In this document: positions 23,824-38,371 of the stretch, piece by piece
How positions within the stretch are numbered: the first letter of the stretch is position 1
Layout of the letters: each line of letters begins with the position of its first letter
From: Synanceia verrucosa
Taxonomy: Eukaryota; Chordata; Actinopteri; Perciformes; Synanceiidae
DNA: 64,000 nt
Assembly: GCA_029721515.1 (NCBI GenBank)
Contig: CM056556.1
Span: forward strand, 7,006,501 to 7,070,500
Direction: 5' to 3'
Notes under the pieces: model-generated
Told to the model about the DNA's origin: nothing
Databases searched by the model: none
The model's input: only the letters and a program-made list of their open reading frames with translations
Translations under genes and position numbers: made by a program

Positions 23824-24620
23824 AGAATAGAATAGTTTTTTTTTTTTTATTCATCCCCCTTGGGGGGAAATTTACCTGCCACAGCAACAAAGACAAAAAC
23901 ACAGACACAATAGTAATAATAATAAAATAGAATAGAATAGAATAAAAATATTTACATATTTACAATGAACTAAAATACAATGGAAAAATATATAGATATA
24001 TATACTTGTACAGATGAAACTGTTTAAAACACAATTATTATTGTGGCAGTGCAATTTTCAATTTTTTTGTGCAAAGTGGTAGTGTGATGACAATGACAAT
24101 AACAATGACAGTGATGGAGATGGAGATGAGTCCAGACTGTGTTTACATCAGCCAGTGATGCTGATGTTGTAAAGTTTTATTGCTGATGGTATGAATGACC
24201 TGCGGTAGCGCTCCTTCTTGCAGGGTGGAAGTCTCAGTCTGCAGCTGAAGGAGCTGCTTAAAGCCTCCACAGTCCCATGTAGAGGGTGAGAGGGGTTGTC
24301 CATGATGGAGGTGAGCTTAGCTAACATCCTCCTCTCACCCACCTCCTCTATGGAGTCCAGGGAGCAGTCCAGGACAGAGCTGGCCCTCCTGACCAGCCTG
24401 TTCAGTCTCTTCCTGTCCCTCTCTGTGCTCCCTGCTCCCCAGCAGACCACTGCATAAAAGACTGCAGACGCTACCACAGTGTCATAAAAGGTCCTCAGCA
24501 GAGTCCTGCAAACTCCAAAGGACCTCAGTCTCCTCAGCAGGTGGAGACGACTTTGGCCCTTCTTGTACAGGACATCTGTGTTGTGAGTCCAGTCCAGTTT
24601 ATTGTTGAGGTGAACACAGG
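23824..24620 (-). mobile_element. 5'-truncated LINE (L2/CR1-like) inserted in the first satellite monomers
   Basis: The insertion splits a satellite monomer: CTAAAATATGTTTTT before it, TTTTTACTACTTTTTATGAG after it, with a possible TTTTT target duplication. On the minus strand it ends in a hairpin-forming CCCCCCAAGGGGG followed by ATGAATAAA, an A-run and ATTCT repeats, the kind of 3' terminus seen in fish L2/CR1-group LINEs. The 5' end is lost inside the reverse-transcriptase ORF, leaving about 0.8 kb. Confidence 0.8.
24148..24618 (-). pseudogene. C-terminal fragment of LINE ORF2 (reverse transcriptase protein)
   Basis: The minus-strand frame stays open from the truncated end at 24618 to the stop at 24148-24150, about 156 codons. 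It contains blocks typical of the end of L2/CR1-type ORF2 proteins: RLHLLRRLRSFGVCRTLL, then FYAVVCWGAG, a DNPSHPLH motif, and CKKERYRRSFIPSAIKLYN near the C-terminus. The polymerase catalytic core and the endonuclease domain are absent. The frame is undamaged, so the insertion may be relatively young, but the copy cannot be autonomous. Confidence 0.8.
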
Positions 24621-27600
24621 TTTTTACTACTTTTTATGAGAAATTACACTGCCACATCATTCAATTGGCTAAAATGAGGCATTTTGATGACTTTCTGAGA
24701 CATTTTAAAAGTTGACATTTTTTACTTTTTTCGACATACTATAGTATGACGTTTTTTTATCAGTTTTTGCAACGTGCTAAAATGTCTTTCTGACTCATTT
24801 TTCCAAGACATTACATTGCCAATTTATCCAATATGCTGTATTAAGGCATATTGATGACGTTCTGTGACATTTTAAAATTTGACATTTTTCACTTTTTTTG
24901 ACATACTATAGTATGATGTTTTTCATCACTTTTTGCAAAGTACTAAAATATGTCTTTTTTACTATCCATTTAAATAAATTACACTGCCAATTCATTCAAT
25001 AGGCTCCAAGAAAATGTTTTCATGACTTTTTTCAACATTTTAAAATTTGACATTTTTCTCTTTTTTTTGACATGCTATAGTATGATGTTTTTCATCACTT
25101 TTCGCAAAATACTAAAATATGTCTTTTTACTACTTTTCATAAGAAATTACACTGCCACATCATTCAATTGGCTAAAATGAGGCATTTTGATGACTTTCTG
25201 TGACATTTTAAAATTTGACATTTTTCACTTTTTTCGACATACTATAGTATGACGTTTTTTTTATCAGTTTTTGCAACATGCTAAAATATGTCTTTTTTAC
25301 TATCCATTAAAATAAATTATACTGCCAATTCATTCAATAGGCTACAAGAAAGTGTTTTCATGACTTTTTTCAACATTTTAAAATTTGACATTTTTCACTT
25401 TTTTCGACATACTATAGTATGATGTTTTTCATCACTTTTTGCAAAATACTAAAATGTCTTTTTACTACTTTTCACAAGAAATTACACTGCCACATCATTC
25501 AGTTGGCTAAAATGAGGCATTTTCATGACTTTCTGAGACATTTTAAAAATTGACATTTTCCACTTTTTTCAACATACTATAGTATGACTTCTGTCATCAC
25601 TTTTTGCATCACGATAAAATATAGATATTTTTAGATATTTCTTGATAATTTACACTGCCAATTCATTCAATAGGTTATAACAAGGCATTTTGATGACTTT
25701 CTGTGACATTTTAAAATTTGACATTTTTCACTTTTTTCGACATACTATAGTATGATATTTTTCATCACTTTTTGCAAAGTACTAAAATATGTCTTTTTAC
25801 TACTTTTCTTAAGAAATTACACTGCCACATCATTCAATTGGCTAAAATGAGGCATTTTGATGACTTTCTGAGACATTTTAAAAATTGACATTTTTCACTT
25901 TTTTCGACATACTATAGTATGACGTTTTTAATGAGCTTTTGCAACATGCTAAAATATGTCTTTTTTACTATCCATTTAAATAAATTACACTGCCAATTCA
26001 TTCAATAGGCTACAAGAAAGTGTTTTCATGACTTTTTTCACTTTTTTCGACATACTATAGTATGACGTTTTTTTATCAGTTTTGCAACATGCTAAAATAT
26101 GTCTTTTTACTACTTTTCTTACGAAATTACACTGCCACATCATTCAATTGGCTAAAATGAGGCATTTTGATGACTTTCTGAGACATTTTAAAAATGGACA
26201 TTTTCCACTTTTTTCAACATACTATAGTGTGACTTCTGTCATCACTTTTTGCATCACGATAAAATATAGATATTTTTAGTTCTTTCTTGAGAATTTACAC
26301 TGCCAATTCATTCAATAGGTTATAACAAGGCATTTTGATGACTTTCTTCAACATTTTAAAATTTGACATTTTTACTTTTTTGACATACTATAGTATGATG
26401 TTTTTCATCACTTTTTGCAAAGTACTAAAATATGTCTTTTTTACTATCCATTTAAATAAATTACACTGCCAATTCATTCAATAGGCTCCAAGAAAGTGTT
26501 TTCATGACTTTTTTCAACATTTTAAAATTTGACATTTTCACTTTTTTCGACATACTATAGTATGATGTTTTTCATCACTTTTTGCAAAGTACTAAAATAT
26601 GTCTTTTTACTACTTTTCATAAGAAATTACACTGCCACATCATTCAATTGGCTAAAATGAGGCATTTTGATGACTTTCTGAGACATTTTAAAAATTGACA
26701 TTTTCCACTTTTTTCAACATACTATAGTATGACTTCTGTCATCACTTTTTGCAATTTTTGCAACATTCTAAAATATGTCTTTTTTACTATCCATTTAAAT
26801 AAATTACACTGCCAATTCATTCAATAGGCTACAAGAAAGTGTTTTCATGACTTTTTTCAACATTTTAAAATTTGACATTTTTCACTTTTTTCGACATACT
26901 ATAGTATGATGTTTTTCATCACTTTTTGCAAAATACTAAAATATGTCTTTTTACTACTTTTCTGAAGAAATTACACTGCCACATCATTCAATTGGCTAAA
27001 ATGAGGCATTTTGATGACTTTCTGTGACATTTTAAAAATTGACATTTTTCACTTTTTTCGACATACTTTAGTATGATGTTTTTCATCACTTTTTGCAACA
27101 TTCTAAAATATGTCTTTTTTACTATCCATTTAAATAAATTACACTGCCAATTCATTCAATAGGCTACAAGAAAGTGTTTTCATGACTTTTTTCAACATTT
27201 TAAAATTTGACATTTTTCACTTTTTTCGACATACTATAGTATGATGTTTTTCATCACTTTTTGCAAAGTACTAAAATATGTCTTTTTACTACTTTTCTTA
27301 AGAAATTACACTGCCACATCATTCAATTGGCTAAAATGAGGCATTTTGATGACTTTCTGAGACATTTTAAAAATGGACATTTTCCACTTTTTTCAACATA
27401 CTATAGTATGACTTCTGTCATCACTTTTTGCATCACGATAAAATATAGATATTTTTAGATATTTCTTGATAATTTACACTGCCAATTCATTCAATAGGTT
27501 ATAACAAGGCATTTTGATGACTTTCTGTGACATTTTAAAATTTGACATTTTTCACTTTTTTCGACATACTATAGTATGATATTTTTCATCACTTTTTGCA

Positions 27601-30600
27601 AAATACTAAAATATGTCTTTTTACTACTTTTCTTAAGAAATTACACTGCCACATCATTCAATTGGCTAAAATGAGGCATTTTGATGACTTTTTTCAACAT
27701 TTTAAAATTTTACATTTTTCACTTTTTTCGACATACTATAGTATGATGTTTTTCATCACTTTTTGCAAAGTACTAAAATATGTCTTTTTACTACTTTTCA
27801 TAAGAAATTACACTGCCACATCATTCAATTGGCTAAAATGAGGCATTTTGATGACTTTCTGAGACATTTTAAAAATTGACATTTTCCACTTTTTTCAACA
27901 TACTATAGTATGACTTCTGTCATCACTTTTTGCATCACGATAAAATATAGATATTTTTAGATCTTTCTTGAGAATTTACACTGCCAATTCATTCAATAGG
28001 TTATAACAAGGCATTTTGATGACTTTCTGTGACATTTTAAAATTTGACATTTTTTACTTTTTTTGACATACTGTAGTATGATGTTTTTCATCACTTTTTG
28101 CAACATTCTAAAATATGTCGTTTTTACTATCCATTTAAATAAATTACACTGCCAATTCATTCAATAGGCTACAAGAAAGTGTTTTCATGACTTTTTTCAA
28201 CATTTTAAAATTTTACATTTTTCACTTTTTTCGACATACTATAGTGTGATATTTTTCATCACTTTTTGCAAAGTACTAAAATATGTCTTTTTACTACTTT
28301 TCTTAAGAAATTACACTGCCACATCATTCAATTGCCTAAAATGAGGCATTTTGATGACTTTGTCTGACATTTTCAAAAATTGACATTTTCCACTTTTTTC
28401 AACATGCTATAGTATGACTTCTCTCTTCACTTTTTGCATCACGATAAAATATAGATATTTTTAGATATTTCTTGAGAATTTACACTGCCAATTCATTCAA
28501 TAGGCTACAAGAAAGTGTTTTCATGACTTTTTTCAACATTTTAAAATTTGACATTTTTCACTTTTTTTGACATACTATAGTATGACGTTTTTTTATCAGT
28601 TTTTGCAACATGCTAAAATATGTCTTTTTTACTATCCATTAAAATAAATTACACTGCCAATTCATTCAATAGGCTACAAGAAAGTGTTTTCATGACTTTT
28701 TTCAACATTTTAAAATTTGACATTTTCACTTTTTTCGACATACTATAGTATGATGTTTTTCATCACTTTTTGCAAAGTACTAAAATATGTCTTTTTACTA
28801 CTTTTCATAAGAAATTACACTGCCACATCATTCAATTGGCTAAAATGAGGCATTTTGATGACTTTGTCTGACATTTTCAAAAATTGACATTTTCCACTTT
28901 TTTCAACATACTATAGTATGACTTCTGTCATCACTTTTTGCAATTTTTGCAACATTCTAAAATATGTCTTTTTTACTATCCATTTAAATAAATTACACTG
29001 CCAATTCATTCAATAGGCTACAAGAAAGTGTTTTCATGACTTTTTTCAACATTTTAAAATTTGACATTTTTCACTTTTTTCGACATACTATAGTATGATG
29101 TTTTTCATCACTTTTTGCAAAGTACTAAAATATGTCTTTTTACTACTTTTCATAAGAAATTACACTGCCACATCATTCAATTGGCTAAAATGAGGCATTT
29201 TGATGACTTTGTCTGACATTTTCAAAAATTGACATTTTCCACTTTTTTCAACATACTATAGTATGACTTCTGTCATCACTTTTTGCAATTTTTGCAACAT
29301 TCTAAAATATGTCTTTTTTACTATCCATTTAAATAATTTACACTGCCAATTAATTCAATAGGTTATAACAAGGCATTTTGATGACTTTCTGTGACATTTT
29401 AAAATTTGACATTTTTCACTTTTTTCGACATACTATAGTATGATGTTTTTCATCGCTTTTTGCAAAACACTAAAATATGTCTTTTTACTACTTTTCTTAA
29501 GAAATTACACTGCCACATCATTCAATTGGCGAAAATGAGGTATTTTGATGACTTTGTCTGACATTTTCAAAAATTGACATTTTCCACTTTTTTCAACATG
29601 CTATAGTATGACTTCTCTCTTCACTTTTTGCATCACGATAAAATATAGATATTTTTAGATATTTCTTGAGAATTTACACTGCCAATTCATTCAATAGGTT
29701 ATAACAAGGCATTTTGATGACTTTCTGTGACATTTTAAAAATTGACATTTTTCACTCTTTTCGACATACTATAGTGTGATATTTTTCATCACTTTTTGCA
29801 AAATACTAAAATATGTCTTTTTACTACTTTTCTTAAGAAATTACACTGCCACATCATTCAATTGGCTAAAATGAGGCATTTTGATGACTTTCTGAGACAT
29901 TTTAAAATTTGACATTTTTCACTTTTTTTGACATACTATACTATGACGTTTTTTTATCAGTTTTTGCAACATGCTAAAATATGTCTTTTTTACTATCCAT
30001 TAAAATAAATTACACTGCCAATTCATTCAATAGGCTACAAGAAAGTGTTTTCATGACTTTTTTCAACATTTTAAAATTTGACATTTTCACTTTTTTCGAC
30101 ATACTATAGTATGATGTTTTTCATCACTTTTTGCAAAATACTAAAATATGTCTTTTTACTACTTTTCATAAGAAATTACACTGCCACATCATTCAATTGG
30201 CTAAAATGAGGCATTTTGATGACTTTGTCTGACATTTTCAAAAATTGACATTTTCCACTTTTTTCAACATACTATAGTATGACTTCTGTCATCACTTTTT
30301 GCAATTTTTGCAACATTCTAAAATATGTCTTTTTTACTATCCATTTAAATAAATTACACTGCCAATTCATTCAATAGGCTACAAGAAAGTGTTTTCATGA
30401 CTTTTTTCAACATTTTAAAATTTGACATTTTTCACTTTTTTCGACATACTATAGTATGATGTTTTTCATCACTTTTTGCAAAATACTAAAATATGTCTTT
30501 TTACTACTTTTCTGAAGAAATTACACTGCCACATCATTCAATTGGCTAAAATGAGGCATTTTGATGACTTTGTCTGACATTTTCAAAAATTGACATTTTC

Positions 30601-33600
30601 CACTTTTTTCAACATGCTATAGTATGACTTCTCTCTTCACTTTTTGCATCACGATAAAATATAGATATTTTTAGATATTTCTTGAGAATTTACACTGCCA
30701 ATTCATTCAATAGGCTACAAGAAAGTGTTTTCATGACTTTTTTCAACATTTTAAAATTTGACATTTTTCACTTTTTTTGACATACTATAGTATGACATTT
30801 TTTTATCAGTTTTTGCAACATGCTAAAATATGTCTTTTTTACTATCCATTTAAATAAATTACACTGCCAATTCATTCAATAGGCTACAAGAAAGTGTTTT
30901 CATGACTTTTTTCAACATTTTAAAATTTGACATTTTTCACTTTTTTCGACATACTATAGTATGATGTTTTTCATCACTTTTTGCAAAATACTAAAATATG
31001 TCTTTTTACTACTTTTCTTAAGAAATTACACTGCCACATCATTCAATTGGCTAAAATGAGGCATTTTGATGACTTTCTGAGACATTTTAAAATTTGACAT
31101 TTTTCACTTTTTTCGACATACTATAGTATGACGTTTTTTTTATCAGTTTTTGCAACATGCTAAAATATGTCTTTTTTACTATCCATTAAAATAAATTACA
31201 CTGCCAATTCATTCAATGGGCTACAAGAAAGTGTTTTCATGACTTTTTTCAACATTTTAAAATTTTACATTTTTCACTTTTTTCGACATACTATAGTATG
31301 ATGTTTTTCATCACTTTTTGCAAAATTCTAAAATATGTCTTTTTACTACTTTTCATAAGAAATTACACTGCCACATCATTCAATTGGCTAAAATGAGGCA
31401 TTTTGATGACTTTGTCTGACATTTTAAAAATTGACATTTTCCACTTTTTTCAACATACTATAGTATGACTTCTCTCATCACTTTTTGCATCACGATAAAA
31501 TATAGATATTTTTAGATCTTTCTTGAGAATTTACACTGCCAATTCATTCAATAGGTTATAACAAGGCATTTTGATGACTTTCTGTGACATTTTAAAATTT
31601 GACATTTTTCACTTTTTTTGACATACTATAGTATGATGTTTTTCATCACTTTTTGCAACATTCTAAAATATGTCTTTTTTACTATCCATTTAAATAAATT
31701 ACACTGCCAATTCATTCAATAGGCTACAAGAAAGTGTTTTCATGACTTTTTTCAACATTTTAAAATTTGACATTTTTCACTTTTTTCGACATACTATAGT
31801 ATGATGTTTTTCATCACTTTTTGCAAAGTACTAAAATATGTCTTTTTACTACTTTTCATAAGAAATTACACTGCCACATCATTCAATTGGCTAAAATGAG
31901 GCATTCTGATGACTTTGTCTGACATTTTAAAAATTGACATTTTCCACTTTTTTTCAACATGCTATAGTATGATGTTTTTCATCACTTTTTGCAAAATACT
32001 AAAATATGTCTTTTTACTACTTTTCTTCAGAAATTACACTGCCACATCATTCAATTGGCTAAAATGAGGCATTTTGATGACTTTCTGAGACATTTTAAAA
32101 TTTGACATTTTTCACTTTTTTTGACATACTATAGTATGACGTTTTTTTTATCAGTTTTTGCAACATGCTAAAATATGTCTTTTTTACTATCCATTAAAAT
32201 AAATTACACTGCCAATTCATTCAATAGGCTACAAGAAAGTGTTTTCATGACTTTTTTCAACATTTTAAAATTTGACATTTTTCACTTTTTTCGACATACT
32301 ATAGTATGATGTTTTTCATCACTTTTTGCAAAATTCTAAAATATGTCTTTTTACTACTTTTCTGAAGAAATTACACTGCCACATCATTCAATTGGCTAAA
32401 ATGAGGCATTTTGATGACTTTGTCTGACATTTTCAAAAATTGACATTTTCCACTTTTTTCAACATGCTATAGTATGACTTCTCTCTTCACTTTTTGCATC
32501 ACGATAAAATATAGATATTTTTAGATATTTCTTGAGAATTTACACTGCCAATTCATTCAATAGGCTACAAGAAAGTGTTTTCATGACTTTTTTCAACATT
32601 TTAAAATTTGACATTTTTCACTTTTTTTGACATACTACAGTATGACGTTTTTCATCACTTTTTGCAACATTCTAAAATATGTCTTTTTTACTATCCATTT
32701 AAATAAATTACACTGCCAATTCATTCAATAGGCTACAAGAAAGTGTTTTCGTGACTTTTTTCAACATTTTAAAATTTGACATTTTTCACTTTTTTCGACA
32801 TACTATAGTATGATGTTTTTCATCACTTTTTGCAAAGTACTAAAATATGTCTTTTTTCTACTTTTCATAAGAAATTACACTGCCACATCATTCAATTGGC
32901 TAAAATGAGGCATTTTGATGACTTTCTGAGACATTTTAAAATTTGACATTTTTCACTTTTTTCGACATACTATAGTATGATGTTTTTCATCACTTTTTGC
33001 AAAATACTAAAATATGTCTTTTTACTACTTTTCTTAAGAAATTACACTGCCACATCATTCAATTGGCTAAAATGAGGCATTTTGATGACTTTCTGTGACA
33101 TTTTAAAATTTGACATTTTTCACTTTTTTCGACATACTATAATGTGATATTTTTCATCACTTTTTGCAAAGTACTAAAATATGTCTTTTTTTACTATCCA
33201 TTTAAATAAATTACACTGCCAATTCATTCAATAGGCTCCAAGAAAGTGTTTTCATGACTTTTTTCAACATTTTAAAATTTGACATTTTTCACTTTTTTCG
33301 ACATACTATAGTATGATGTTTTTCATCACTTTTTGCAAAGTACTAAAATATGTCTTTTTACTACTTTTCTTTAGAAATTACACTGCCACATCATTCAATT
33401 GGCTAAAATGAGGCATTTTGATGACTTTCTGAGACATTTTAAAATTTGACATTTTTCACTTTTTTTGACATAATATAGTATGACGTTTTTTTTATCAGTT
33501 TTTGCAACATGCTAAAATATGTCTTTTTTACTATCCATTAAAATAAACACTGCCAATTCATGAATGGGGCTAGATGTAAGTGTTTTCATGACTTTTTTCA

Positions 33601-36600
33601 ACATTTTAAAATTTTACATTTTTCACTTTTTTCGACATACTATAGTATAATGTTTTTCATCACTTTTGCAAAATTCTAAAATATGTCTTTTTGCTACTTT
33701 TCTTAAGAAATTACACTGCCACATCATTCAATTGGCTAAAATGAGGCATTTTGATGACTTTGTCTGACATTTTAAAAATTGACATTTTCCACTTTTTTCA
33801 ACATACTATAGTATGACTTCTCTCATCACTTTTTGCATCACGATAAAATATAGATATTTTTAGATCTTTCTTGAGAATTTACACTGCCAATTCATTCAAT
33901 AGGTTATAACAAGGCATTTTGATGACTTTCTGTGACATTTTAAAATTTGACATTTTTTACTTTTTTTGACATACTGTAGTATGATGTTTTTCATCACTTT
34001 TTGCAACATTCTAAAATATGTCTTTTTTTACTATCCATTTAAATAAATTACACTGCCAATTCATTCAATAGGCTACAAGAAAGTGTTTTCATGACTTTTT
34101 TCAACATTTTAAAATTTAACATTTTTCTCTTTTTTCAACATACTATAGTATGATGTTTTTCATCACTTTTTGCAAAGTACTAAAATATGTCTTTTTACTA
34201 CTTTTCATAAGAAATTACACTGCCACATCATTCAATTGGCTAAAATGAGGCATTCTGATGACTTTGTCTGACATTTTAAAAATTGACATTTTCCACTTTT
34301 TTTCAACATGCTATAGTATGATGTTTTTCATCACTTTTTGCAAAATACTAAAATATGTCTTTTTACTACTTTTCTTCAGAAATTACACTGCCACATCATT
34401 CAATTGGCTAAAATGAGGCATTTTGATGACTTTCTGAGACATTTTAAAATTTGACATTTTTCACTTTTTTTGACATACTATAGTATGACGTTTTTTTTAT
34501 CAGTTTTTGCAACATGCTAAAATATGTCTTTTTTACTATCCATTAAAATAAATTACACTGCCACATCATTCAATTGGCTAAAATGAGGCATTTTGATGAC
34601 TTTCTGAGACATTTTAAAAATGGACATTTTCCACTTTTTTCAACATACTATAGTATGACTTCTGTCATCACTTTTTGCATCACGATAAAATATAGATATT
34701 TTTAGATATTTCTTGATAATTTACACTGCCAATTCATTCAATAGGTTATAACAAGGCATTTTGATGACTTTCTGTGACATTTTAAAATTTGACATTTTTC
34801 ACTTTTTTCGACATACTATAGTATGATGTTTTTCATCGCTTTTTGCAAAACACTAAAATATGTCTTTTTACTACTTTTCTTAAGAAATTACACTGCCACA
34901 TCATTCAATTGGCTAAAATGAGGCATTTTGATGACTTTCTGAGACATTTTAAAATTTGACATTTTCCACTTTTTTCAACATGCTATAGTATGACTTCTCT
35001 CTTCACTTTTGCATCACGATAAAATATAGATATTTTTACTATCCATTTAAATAAATTTACCCTGCCAATTCATTCAATAGGCTACAAGAAAGTGTTTTCA
35101 TGACTTTTTCAACATTTTAAAATTTGACATTTTTCACTTTTTTCGACATACTATAGTATGATGTTTTTCATCGCTTTTTGCAAAACACTAAAATATGTCT
35201 TTTTACTACTTTTCTTAAGAAATTACACTGCCACATCATTCAATTGGCTAAAATGAGGCATTTTGATGACTTTCTGTGACATTTTAAAATTTGACATTTT
35301 TCACTTTTTTCGACATACTATAGTATGACGTTTTTTTTATCAGTTTTTGCAACATGCTAAAATATGTCTTTTTTACTATCCATTAAAATAAATTACACTG
35401 CCAATTCATTCAATAGGCTACAAGAAAGTGTTTTCATGACTTTTTTCAACATTTTAAAATTTGACATTTTTCACTTTTTTCGACATACTATAGTATGATG
35501 TTTTTCATCACTTTTTGCAAAGTACTAAAATATGTCTTTTTACTACTTTTCATAAGAAATTACACTGCCACATCATTCAATTGGCTAAAATGAGGCATTT
35601 TGATGACTTTCTGAGACATTTTAAAAATTGACATTTTCCACTTTTTTCAACATACTATAGTATGACTTCTCTCTTCACTTTTTGCATCACGATAAAATAT
35701 AGATATTTTTAGATCTTTCTTGAGAATTTACACTGCCAATTCATTCAATAGGTTATGACAAGGCATTTTGATGACTTTCTGTGACATTTTAAAATTTGAC
35801 ATTTTTCACTTTTTTTTGACATACTACAGTATGACGTTTTTCATCACTTTTTGCAACATTCTAAAATATGTCTTTTTTACTATCCATTTAAATAAATTAC
35901 ACTGCCAATTCATTCAATAGGCTACAAGAAAGTGTTTTCATGACTTTTTTCAACATTTTAAAATTTGACATTTTTCACTTTTTTCGACATACTATAGTAT
36001 GATGTTTTTCATCACTTTTTGCAAAATACTAAAATATGTCTTTTTACTACTTTTCTGAAGAAATTACACTGCCACATCATTCAATTGGCTAAAATGAGGC
36101 ATTTTGATGACTTTGTCTGACATTTTCAAAAATTGACATTTTCCACTTTTTTCAACATGCTATAGTATGACTTCTCTCTTCACTTTTTGCATCACGATAA
36201 AATATAGCTATTTTTAGATATTTCTTGAGAATTTACACTGCCAATTCATTCAATAGGTTATAACAAGGCATTTTGATGACTTTCTGTGACATTTTAAAAA
36301 TTGACATTTTCCACTTTTTTTGACATACTATAGTATGACATTTTTCATCACTTTTTGCAACATTCTAAAATATCTCTTATTTAATATTCATTTAAATAAA
36401 TTACACTGCCAATTCATTCAATAGGCAACAAGAAAGTGTTTTCATGACTTTTTTCAACATTTTAAAATTTGACATTTTTCACTTTTTTTGACATACTATA
36501 GTATGACGTTTTTTTATCAGTTTTTGCAACATGCTAAAATATGTCTTTTTTACTATCCATTAAAATAAATTACACTGCCAATTCATTCAATAGGCTACAA

Positions 36601-37364
36601 GAAAGTGTTTTCATGACTTTTTTCAACATTTTAAAATTTGACATTTTTCACTTTTTTCGACATACTATAGTATGATGTTTTTCATCACTTTTTGCAAAGT
36701 ACTAAAATATGTCTTTTTGCTACTTTTCTTAAGAAATTACACTGCCACATCATTCAATTGGCTAAAATGAGGCATTTTGATGACTTTCTGAGACATTTTA
36801 AAATTTGACATTTTTCACTTTTTTCGACATACTATAGTATGACTTTTTTTATCAGTTTTTGCAACATGCTAAAATATGTCTTTTTTACTATCCATTAAAA
36901 TAAATTACACTGCCAATTCATTCAATAGGCTACAAGAAAGTGTTTTCATGACTTTTTTCAACATTTTAAAATTTGACATTTTTCACTTTTTTCGACATAC
37001 TATAGTATGACATTTTTCATCAGTTTTTGCAACATGCTAAAATATGGCTTTTTGACTAATTTTTCCAAGATATTACATTGCCAATTTATACAATATGCTG
37101 TACTAATGCATTTTGATGACGTTCTGTGACATTTTAAAATTTGACATTTTTCACTTTTTTTTGACATACTATAGTATGATGTTTTTCATCACTTTTTGCA
37201 AAATTCTAAAATATGTCTTTACTACTTTTCATAAGAAATTACACTGCCACATCATTCAATTGCCTAAAATGAGGCATTTTGATGACTTTGTCTGACATTT
37301 TCAAAAATTGACATTTTCCACTTTTTTCAACATGCTATAGTATGACTTCTCTCTTCACTTTTTG

Positions 37365-38371
37365 CATCACGATAAAATATAGATATTTTTAGATATTTCT
37401 TGAGAATTTACACTGCCAATTCATTCAATAGGCAACAAGAAAGTGTTTTCATGACTTTTTTCAACATTTTAAAATTTGACATTTTTCACTTTTTTTGACA
37501 TACTATAGTATGACGTTTTTTTATCAGTTTTTGCAACATGCTAAAATATGTCTTTTTTACTATCCATTAAAATAAATTACACTGCCAATTCATTCAATAG
37601 GCTACAAGAAAGTGTTTTCATGACTTTTTTCAACATTTTAAAATTTGACATTTTTCACTTTTTTCGACATACTATAGTATGATTCTTTCATCACTTTTGC
37701 AAAGTACTAAATAATGTCTTTTTGCTACTTTTCTTAAGAAATTACACTGCCACATCATTCAGTTGGCTAAAATGAGGCATTTTGATGACTTTCTGAGACA
37801 TTTTAAAATTTGACATTTTTCATTTTTTTCGACATACTATAGTATGACGTTTTTTATCAGTTTTTGCAACATGCTAAAATATGTCTTTTTTACTATCCAT
37901 TAAAATAAATTACACTGCCAATTCATTCAATAGGCTACAAGAAAGTGTTTTCATGACTTTTTTCAACATTTTAAAATTTGACATTTTTCACTTTTTTCGA
38001 CATACTATAGTATGACATTTTTCATCAGTTTTTGCAACATGCTAAAATATGGCTTTTTGACTAATTTTTCCAAGATATTACATTGCCAATTTATACAATA
38101 TGCTGTACTAATGCATTTTGATGACGTTCTGTGACATTTTAAAATTTGACATTTTTCACTTTTTTTTGACATACTATAGTATGATGTTTTTCATCACTTT
38201 TTGCAAAATTCTAAAATATGTCTTTTTACTACTTTTCATAAGAAATTACACTGCCACATCATTCAATTGCCTAAAATGAGGCATTTTGATGACTTTGTCT
38301 GACATTTTCAAAAATTGACATTTTCCACTTTTTTCAACATGCTATAGTATGACTTCTCTCTTCACTTTTTG
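37365..38371 (+). repeat. higher-order repeat variant, about 1,007 bp, order CB-B-A-B-D-A
   Basis: It starts at a class C marker (CATCACGATAAAATATAG) and runs to the next one, six monomers. It shares the spacing of the canonical unit, but positions four and five are B and D instead of A' and B. It has a small internal variation near 37680 (GATTCTTTCATCACTTTTGC). It lies directly left of a canonical unit. Confidence 0.7.

Noticed and set aside
26082..27841. Recurrent 60-88 codon plus-strand frames with almost the same protein (also near 37113, 40884, 41367 and 44489)
   Set aside because: They are the same satellite monomer read in one frame that happens to stay open across class A monomers. 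They have no start context, no family resemblance, and break wherever monomer length shifts.
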